Assembly: GCA_949045875.1 (NCBI GenBank)
Contig: CARPYP010000003.1
Coordinates: forward strand, 46,292-83,411
Length of the DNA stretch: 37,120 nucleotides
Reading direction: 5' to 3'
Source: an uncultured Clostridia bacterium
Lineage (GTDB): Bacteria; Bacillota; Clostridia; TANB77; CAG-508
The translations under genes and the position numbers were made by a program. Below are positions 31,131-37,120 of the stretch, one piece after another. Each line of letters opens with the position of its first letter. Position 1 is the first letter of the stretch. The notes below the pieces were generated by a model. It did no database searches. It saw only the letters and a program-made list of their open reading frames with translations, and was not told the DNA's origin.

Positions 31131-33668
31131 TTGGCAGATGGTTCAATTCATATAGATACAAAAATAAATAGAAAAGGTGCAGAGCAAGGACTAAAAGAGC
31201 TAAAGAAAGAAGCAGATACAAAAGTAAAACAGTTAGAACGAGGTGTTGCTAGTGCTGGAAAAGAAGTAGAAAAACTGAATGAAAAATTTACACAGTCATC
31301 ACAAGAATTACAAAACGTACAAAATAAAATGGACGGAGTAAGTGATAAGATACTTGAAACATACAAAGATTTTGCAGGAGGAATGTCAGAAAATAAATTT
31401 GATAGATTTATTCAAAGTCAAATAGAAGCAGATAGTGAATATAAAAAACTGCAAAAAGAACAAGAACAATTAAATGCTAAAGTAAAAAACTACAAAACTA
31501 AGCTGGAAGAAGCTAAGGGCAAACAAACGCAATTAAATTCTTCACTAGGAATAGCAAAAAAAGAACAAACAGATGTAAACTCAAAACTAGAAGTAGCAAA
31601 AAGGAAAACAGACGAAATATCAAACAAAATGAAAAGTGCTTCTAAAAATACAAAAATGGTATCTGTCCAAAGTCTAGGAATTTCAAAAAGTTTAGGTGGA
31701 GCAGTAAAGAAACTAGCAAAATATGGTGTAGCATTGATAGGATTTACAGGTATTTATAATTTACTAAAAAGTTCAATGAACGAGTGGCTTAACGGAAGCA
31801 GTCAAGGAGCAAAACAGCTACAAGCAGACATTTCTAACCTAAAAGCTAATATAGGTTCAGCACTAGCCCCAGTGATACAAAGTGTATTGCAGATATTTTA
31901 TAAAATATTAGCAGTAGTAGGAGCAATAGTAAAAGCATTTGCAAATATAAACATTTTTGCAAAGAATACAGCAAAGAGTACAGCAAGTACAGCTTCTAGT
32001 TCTAAACAAGTAAGCAATAACTTAGCAAGTTTTGATAGCTTAGATATACTCTCTAAAGATAGTGGCTCTGGTAGTGGAGGTGCTAGTACACCAGAAATAG
32101 AACCAACAGACCTAACTGCTCTAATGGCACAATATGAAGATTTAGCAGAAAGAATAAAAAATATATTTGAGTTTATCTTTGAGCCTTTTAAGAAGGCATG
32201 GGAAACAACAGGTCAGTCTGTAATAAGTTCTATCCAAAATGCCTTTAATGGATTAAAAAGTCTCGGAGAAGCAGTCGGAAATAGTTTTAAAAAGATATGG
32301 GAAAATGGAACAGTTCAAACTACAGCAGAAACATTACTAGGAATACTTGCAGATATATTAAATATTATAGGAAATGTTTCACAAGCTTGGGCAAATGCTT
32401 GGAACAATAATGGCAATGGAGATTTAATAGTTCAAAATTTAGCAGATGCATTTAATAATTTATTAGGTATTGTTAAAGGTGTATTTGATGTATATGAGCA
32501 ATGGACTGGAAGCGAAAGTTTTCAAACATTTGCAAATTCAATAATTAGTATCTGTACTACACTTTCTGGTTGGTTTCAAATAATAACTGATAAATTAAGA
32601 GAAATCTGGGAAAACGGTGGAAAACAAACTTTTGAAAAACTATTAGAGTTCTGTTCAAAATTAGTTGAAGCAGTAGATGTAGTATTAAAAGCTATATCTC
32701 CAGTTGTTCAGTTTGTTCTAGATATAGTTACACCAGTTATAGAAGGTATAGTAAGGGCTATAGGATATGTAATTGATGCATTATCAGGAGTATTGGACTT
32801 TGTTATAGGCGTTTTTACAGGAGACTGGGAAAGAGCAATGCAAGGAGTACAACAAATCTTTGAGGGAATTTGGAATGCAATTTCTTCTTTTATATGGGGA
32901 ATAGCTGAAGGAATAGTAACTGCTATTATAGAAGCAACATTTAATATATATAATAATATAATGACAACCTTTAATAATGTACAAATATTTTTAATAGAGT
33001 TATGGACTAATATTAAGAATAAAGTATCGGAAATAATACAAAATATGGTAAATGGTATAAAAGAAAAGTTTGAAACAGCCAAAACTAGCATGACGAATAT
33101 ATTTAACAATATTAAAGATGGAGTTGTAAACATATTTAATAACATAAAAACTAAACTAGTAAGCATTGTAAGCGATATGTGGACAGCCTTAAAAAATAAA
33201 TTTGGTACATTAGGAACAGCAATAGGTGATGCAATATCAGGAGCAGTAAAAACAGCAATAAACTGGATATTAAATAAAATAGAATCAGTTGTAAATAGCT
33301 TCTTTAGAATGATAAATAGTGGTATTGGTGTTATTAATGCAATACCTGGTGTTAGTATTTCACAATTAGGTATGATTTCTATTCCTAAACTAGCAAGAGG
33401 TGGTATTGTAAATCAGCCAACACAAGCAATAATAGGAGAAGCTGGACGAGAAGCAGTATTGCCGCTCGAAAATAATACTGAGTGGATGGATATTCTAGCA
33501 GACAAAATCTCATCAAGACTAGGTACAAGTTCTAATAATGATAACGTAAAAGAGCTAGTACTAAAATTCGAAGGGGAATTAGCACAACTAGCAAGAATAT
33601 TTAAACCATACTTAGATGAAGAAAGTCAAAGGAAAGGCTACAAATTAGTTGCAGGAGGTGCTTCATAA
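31131..33668 (+). CDS. Tail tape measure protein
   Basis: 845 residues from TTG 31131, after AAAGGAGGG; an in-frame TTG at 31107 lies in the terminator. The long N-terminal coiled coil is about 20-180, followed by hydrophobic segments (about 250-280, 530-570) and amphipathic repeats. The C-terminal ARGGIVNQPTQAIIGEAGREA motif is typical of siphophage tape measures. It sets tail length and occupies the tube lumen. At about 845 residues it predicts a moderate tail. Confidence 0.9.
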   Translation: MADGSIHIDTKINRKGAEQGLKELKKEADTKVKQLERGVASAGKEVEKLNEKFTQSSQELQNVQNKMDGVSDKILETYKDFAGGMSENKFDRFIQSQIEADSEYKKLQKEQEQLNAKVKNYKTKLEEAKGKQTQLNSSLGIAKKEQTDVNSKLEVAKRKTDEISNKMKSASKNTKMVSVQSLGISKSLGGAVKKLAKYGVALIGFTGIYNLLKSSMNEWLNGSSQGAKQLQADISNLKANIGSALAPVIQSVLQIFYKILAVVGAIVKAFANINIFAKNTAKSTASTASSSKQVSNNLASFDSLDILSKDSGSGSGGASTPEIEPTDLTALMAQYEDLAERIKNIFEFIFEPFKKAWETTGQSVISSIQNAFNGLKSLGEAVGNSFKKIWENGTVQTTAETLLGILADILNIIGNVSQAWANAWNNNGNGDLIVQNLADAFNNLLGIVKGVFDVYEQWTGSESFQTFANSIISICTTLSGWFQIITDKLREIWENGGKQTFEKLLEFCSKLVEAVDVVLKAISPVVQFVLDIVTPVIEGIVRAIGYVIDALSGVLDFVIGVFTGDWERAMQGVQQIFEGIWNAISSFIWGIAEGIVTAIIEATFNIYNNIMTTFNNVQIFLIELWTNIKNKVSEIIQNMVNGIKEKFETAKTSMTNIFNNIKDGVVNIFNNIKTKLVSIVSDMWTALKNKFGTLGTAIGDAISGAVKTAINWILNKIESVVNSFFRMINSGIGVINAIPGVSISQLGMISIPKLARGGIVNQPTQAIIGEAGREAVLPLENNTEWMDILADKISSRLGTSSNNDNVKELVLKFEGELAQLARIFKPYLDEESQRKGYKLVAGGAS

Positions 33669-34060
33669 TGGAAGATTTATTTTGGAGTGATTTCCTAACA
33701 ATAGACGGACAAATATACAATATAAAAGTAAAGGTGGGTATAAAAAGAAGTGCTGATTTTTTAGATAAATATGCAAATAGAACAGACGACGGAGACCTAA
33801 AAAGGGAGTTAATAGGGGTGTATTTCAATTATAAAAACATAAACTTTGATAGGCAAAAGGATAGTAATTATGCCGAATATGATAGACTATACAACAAACT
33901 AACAGAAGCAGAGGAATTTCACAACATAAATATTGCAGGATTTCAATTTAGAGCATATTTTTCTAATGTAACTGATGAGATGTACTTGTATAAAAATGAT
34001 AGACCTTATTTCAAAAATTTAACAGTAAACTTCACGGCTAAAAAGCCAGCAAGGAGTTGA
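33668..34060 (+). CDS. Tail protein downstream of the tape measure
   Basis: 130 residues, starting at overlapping TAATG. The predicted beta-rich fold has FWSDFLTIDGQIYNI, then IKRSADFLDKYANRT and a C-terminal TVNFTAKKPAR strand. Position and content suggest a small distal-tail component; the family is not certain. Confidence 0.65.
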   Translation: MEDLFWSDFLTIDGQIYNIKVKVGIKRSADFLDKYANRTDDGDLKRELIGVYFNYKNINFDRQKDSNYAEYDRLYNKLTEAEEFHNINIAGFQFRAYFSNVTDEMYLYKNDRPYFKNLTVNFTAKKPARS

Positions 34061-34065
34061 TAGAA

Positions 34066-35766
34066 TTGAAAACAAAAGCTAGTGTAAAATTTGGACTAAT
34101 AGATGTAACAGCAAAAAAAGATAGTCAGTTAAGCGTAAATGATAAGCAAGAATTTGTAGATATACTAGACTTAAAAGATGATAACCTAGAAGAAACAAAA
34201 TATGGAACATGCGAAAAGAATCAATTTGCTTTAGATGGCAGTTTTGAATTAATGCCAGATGAACTAGATAATATGGGGTGGTGGAGTAACCAAATGTCAG
34301 ATGAACATGGTAACTTTACCACTCCTTTAGTATTAGAGATTAATTTTACAGAACCACATAGCAGTATGGGTTTAACTCTTATTTTTAGTCAAACTGGAGA
34401 CTTTTGCAATAAGTTAAATATAAAGTATTATGACCTAAAAAATAATCTTTTAAAAGACTTAAATTTTACTCCAAACAAACACAAATATATCTGTAAAGGT
34501 GTTGTAGAAAATTATGGAAAGATCATCATAACATTTTATAGTACAAATAATCCTTATAGATACTTAAAACTATACAAAATATTGTATGGAGCAGAAATTG
34601 TATTTGAAGGCGATAATCTGATGAGTGCGAACGTTTTAGAAGAAATAGATTTGTTAAGTTCAGAAATTAGTATAAACACGTTGGATTTTACAGTATATTC
34701 AGAAGATGACGATTTCAGCATCATAAATCCACAAGGATTTTATAGACTACTACAGCAGAGACAAAAACTGGAGGCAACAGAAACATTTATAAAAGAAGAC
34801 AAAGTAAAAAATATGGGAACATTCTATTTGGACAAATGGAAAAACGAAAAAGAAAAAACAATGAAATTTAAGGCAATAGATTTAATAGGGGTAATTGATA
34901 AAACAGATTTCCATGGTGGTATGTATACAAACATACTTTTCAAGGATTTAATTGAAGAAATATTTACATCTGCAGGACTAGAAAGTGACGAATATGAAAT
35001 ACAAGAAGAATTGAAAAATCTAACATTAACAGGATATATTCCTATATGTTCTCATAGGGAAGCGATACAACAAGCAGTATTTGCAATAGGAGCAGTGGCT
35101 GATTGTAGCAGAAGTGAAAAGATAAAAATATACAAAGTAGAAAATGTAGAAGAAAACAACATAATAGAAAAAACCAATATATTTCAAGGGACAAAAACGA
35201 TAAAACAAAACGAACTTGTAACAGGAGTAGAAATAGTATCGCACAATTACAGAAAAGGTACAGAATTAGAAAAGGTATATGATGGAACAGTAGACGAAGG
35301 ACAAACAAAAATATTGTTTGATGAACCAGTACACGATATAACTTGTGAAAATGTAGAGATAGTCGAATATAACTGTAATTATGCTATTGTAAATGCTGCA
35401 GGAGAAACTGATATCATAATAAATGGATATAAGTATAAAGACAATTTACAAACATATTTAGTAGAAGTTGAACAATTAAATGCTGCTCAAAAACAAAATA
35501 CATTGAAAATAAAATCTGCTTATTTAGTGAATAAAAGTAATGCTAGAACTGTTGCAAAAAGAGTGCTGGACTATTACCAAAAAACATATAAAACAGGTTT
35601 TGATTTCTTATTAAATGATGAAACTGTTTCTGAAGATGTAGAAATTGAAGGAGATTTCGAGCAAAAGCTAGTAGGACATATAACTAAACTAGATATTGAT
35701 TTGACTGGAGGTTTTATAGCAGGTACAGAATTAAACGCAAGAGTGAAGGAGGCTAACAATGGATAA
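34066..35766 (+). CDS. Tail-tip/baseplate hub-like protein
   Basis: 566 residues from TTG 34066, 9 nt after AAGGAG; the TTG at 34057 touches the ribosome site. Beta-rich throughout, with KASVKFGLIDVTAKKDSQ at the start. A central segment contains GTFYLDKWKNEKEKTMKFKA followed by IDLIGVIDKTDFHGG, similar to tail-associated hub proteins. The C-terminal region has GEFEQKL-like strands. No lysozyme motif is seen. It probably forms the hub joining tape measure and fibres. Confidence 0.72.
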   Translation: MKTKASVKFGLIDVTAKKDSQLSVNDKQEFVDILDLKDDNLEETKYGTCEKNQFALDGSFELMPDELDNMGWWSNQMSDEHGNFTTPLVLEINFTEPHSSMGLTLIFSQTGDFCNKLNIKYYDLKNNLLKDLNFTPNKHKYICKGVVENYGKIIITFYSTNNPYRYLKLYKILYGAEIVFEGDNLMSANVLEEIDLLSSEISINTLDFTVYSEDDDFSIINPQGFYRLLQQRQKLEATETFIKEDKVKNMGTFYLDKWKNEKEKTMKFKAIDLIGVIDKTDFHGGMYTNILFKDLIEEIFTSAGLESDEYEIQEELKNLTLTGYIPICSHREAIQQAVFAIGAVADCSRSEKIKIYKVENVEENNIIEKTNIFQGTKTIKQNELVTGVEIVSHNYRKGTELEKVYDGTVDEGQTKILFDEPVHDITCENVEIVEYNCNYAIVNAAGETDIIINGYKYKDNLQTYLVEVEQLNAAQKQNTLKIKSAYLVNKSNARTVAKRVLDYYQKTYKTGFDFLLNDETVSEDVEIEGDFEQKLVGHITKLDIDLTGGFIAGTELNARVKEANNG

Positions 35767-36211
35767 TTTAATATTCGACAGATTGAAAACAGATGTTGAA
35801 AATGCATTGAATAATCCTTCAAGTGCAGAGTTTTTAAAAGGTTCTTATAATTATGCTGATTTAAACAGAGTGGAAACCTGGTGCGAATACATACAAAATC
35901 TTTTGAATGATTATGGAAAAAACATAGAACTAAGCATTAAAACAAACTGGAACTTAAAAGATTATCCTACTAGAACACAAATAGATAGGATAAGAAGCAA
36001 TATAGATTATCTAAAAGATATTTTCCAAGAACTAAAAACGGAAGCTATAGAATATGTAAATACTTTAGATTATAAAAGGGCTAATATTTTAGAGAAAATC
36101 ATATATGATGTGCACGAATATATAAAAGAAATGACTAGAACATTAGAACTACAATACAATTTTGGAGCAACATTAATTCGCAAAAAATATATAACTTTGA
36201 AAGGAGAATGA
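35759..36211 (+). CDS. Tail-associated helical protein
   Basis: 150 residues, GGAGG upstream and an 8-bp overlap with the hub gene. Mostly helical, with YNYADLNRVETWCEYI and YPTRTQIDRIRSNI. Similar proteins sit between tail hub and fibre genes in Clostridia phages. Function inferred from position only. Confidence 0.65.
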   Translation: MDNLIFDRLKTDVENALNNPSSAEFLKGSYNYADLNRVETWCEYIQNLLNDYGKNIELSIKTNWNLKDYPTRTQIDRIRSNIDYLKDIFQELKTEAIEYVNTLDYKRANILEKIIYDVHEYIKEMTRTLELQYNFGATLIRKKYITLKGE

Positions 36212-36213
36212 AA

Positions 36214-36969
36214 ATGGCTTATGGAACACTATATTTAACATCGCAAGGGATGGAGTTGGCCTCTAAAACATTGCTTTCTAAAGCAATACAATTCACTAAG
36301 TTTGCGGTAGGAAGTGGCACTTTAGAAAACGATAATGTAGAAAATATTAGAGACTTAACACATTTAATAAATCAAGTCTCTATTTTTAATATAACTAAAA
36401 TAAGTAGAAACAGTAACAATCAAATTACCGTAAAAGGCTTATTCAAAAACACAGATGTAGCAAATGATTTTTATTTGCATGAAGTAGGACTATTTGCAAA
36501 AGATTTAGACACAGGACAAGAAATATTATTTGCCTATGTAAACTATGGAGACGAAGCGGAATATATAAACACTTCACAAGAACAAAAGCAAGAGTTTTAT
36601 TATGACTTGATAATAAAAGTAGATAACTCGGGAAATGTAGTTATTGAAATTAATTCTGAAACAATTTACGCAACCGAAAAAGACTTGCTTGAAATAACAC
36701 CCCGACGAAAAATCCTAACTCTCTTATCAACAAACTGGACATTAAATAGCGCAACAAATAAATATGAATACATAATAGAAGATAGCAATATAACAGAAAA
36801 TGATTTCCCAGATTGTGCATTATCAGAAGAAGATAAAAAGAAAATATCAGATTTAGACCAACATACAGAAAATGGACGTCTAATATTAACAACTTCAAAG
36901 CAAGTAACAGAAAATATAAATATGACAGTAGTGTTAATAAGAACAATAGAAGAAGGGAGTGGGACATAA
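36214..36969 (+). CDS. Tail fibre/collar N-terminal-type protein
   Basis: 251 residues from ATG 36214; ATG 36208 is too close to AAAGGAG. The opening MAYGTLYLTSQGMELASK, with IQFTKFAVGSG, then FYLHEVGLFAKD, matches the phage tail-collar fibre N-terminal family that attaches fibres to the baseplate. Its stop overlaps the next start (TAATG). Confidence 0.75.
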   Translation: MAYGTLYLTSQGMELASKTLLSKAIQFTKFAVGSGTLENDNVENIRDLTHLINQVSIFNITKISRNSNNQITVKGLFKNTDVANDFYLHEVGLFAKDLDTGQEILFAYVNYGDEAEYINTSQEQKQEFYYDLIIKVDNSGNVVIEINSETIYATEKDLLEITPRRKILTLLSTNWTLNSATNKYEYIIEDSNITENDFPDCALSEEDKKKISDLDQHTENGRLILTTSKQVTENINMTVVLIRTIEEGSGT

Positions 36970-37120
36970 TGCAAGGAAGAAATAATTTAAGTCGGTACAA
37001 GTATAGAAGACTTTATAAAAGGAGTTACAGAAGAAGCTAAGGCTAGTGGTGTTGTAACTGCTGGGGATTTTGTGAGGTTTTTGACTGATTATAGTGAGAC
37101 TAATGAAATTAAAGATACAG
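36969..37120 (+). CDS. Tail fibre-region protein, partial, interrupted by a +1 shift at CGG
   Basis: The gene begins at ATG 36969 (overlapping the previous stop) and runs off the window. The start frame reads MQGRNNLS, then CGG at codon 9 (36993-36995), and stops 16 codons later. Skipping C reads S-GTSIEDFIKGVTEEAKASG, then VVTAGDFVRFLTDYSE, open to the edge. The shifted frame looks like a normal helical phage tail protein. It is the sixth gene with this exact break and the earliest within a gene. Confidence 0.75.

Noticed and set aside
1..37120. Stop codon reassignment
   Set aside because: TAA, TAG and TGA all end well-formed genes with correctly spaced downstream ribosome sites, and no conserved frame continues through any of them.

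Overview
The window is most of an AT-rich temperate siphophage (prophage) genome from a low-GC Firmicutes host, probably an uncultured gut Clostridia or Bacilli relative. The evidence is about 30 % GC, strong GGAGG ribosome sites, AGA as the dominant Arg codon, TTG/GTG starts after good ribosome sites, and an A118/SPP1-type head gene order. TAA, TAG and TGA all act as stops.

Layout. 1-4250 is the leftward lysogeny module: a Cys-rich open frame, a large serine integrase, ImmA, a DUF3800 protein with a convergent small structured RNA, a zinc-ribbon protein and the CI repressor. It faces a Cro-like repressor across a five-operator region. 4251-5500 holds small early genes. 5543-12802 is the replication/recombination block: a PD-(D/E)XK nuclease, a Sak4-type ATPase, a DUF669 ssDNA-binding protein, a CHC2 primase, a DUF927 helicase, an iteron-like candidate origin, a Holliday-junction-type nuclease and an SF2 helicase. 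12816-17747 holds small accessory genes ending in a sigma-region-4/ArpU-like late regulator. 17750-20370 is a mixed region with a candidate RNA, a complete par/Fst-like type I toxin-antitoxin locus, a repeat-bearing structured region and small genes. 20374-31017 covers packaging and head genes (terminase, portal, a minor capsid-toxin fusion, scaffold, capsid, connectors), then the tail tube, the chaperones and a moron. 31131-37120 holds the tape measure, tail-tip and fibre genes; the last gene is cut by the window edge.

The outstanding observation concerns six genes (integrase, ImmA, CI, primase, terminase and the last tail gene). Each is interrupted by a +1 frame change, and at each break there is an in-frame CGG codon that is really C-GGN. 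Skipping the single C restores a conserved reading frame and supplies a family-typical glycine. By eye, only two other in-frame CGG codons exist in the window, while CGA, CGT and CGC are used normally about twenty times. This fits +1 frameshifting (or four-base decoding) at a rare or unassigned CGG codon, and would put both the lysogenic switch and lytic genes under the same translational control. A systematic sequencing or assembly artefact has to be excluded, because two other genes show missing-T indels.

Other points of interest are the small RNA convergent with DUF3800 in the CI operon, SSB-like DLPF C-termini on four different proteins, a polymorphic-toxin domain fused to a minor capsid protein, and a TerS-TerL fusion.
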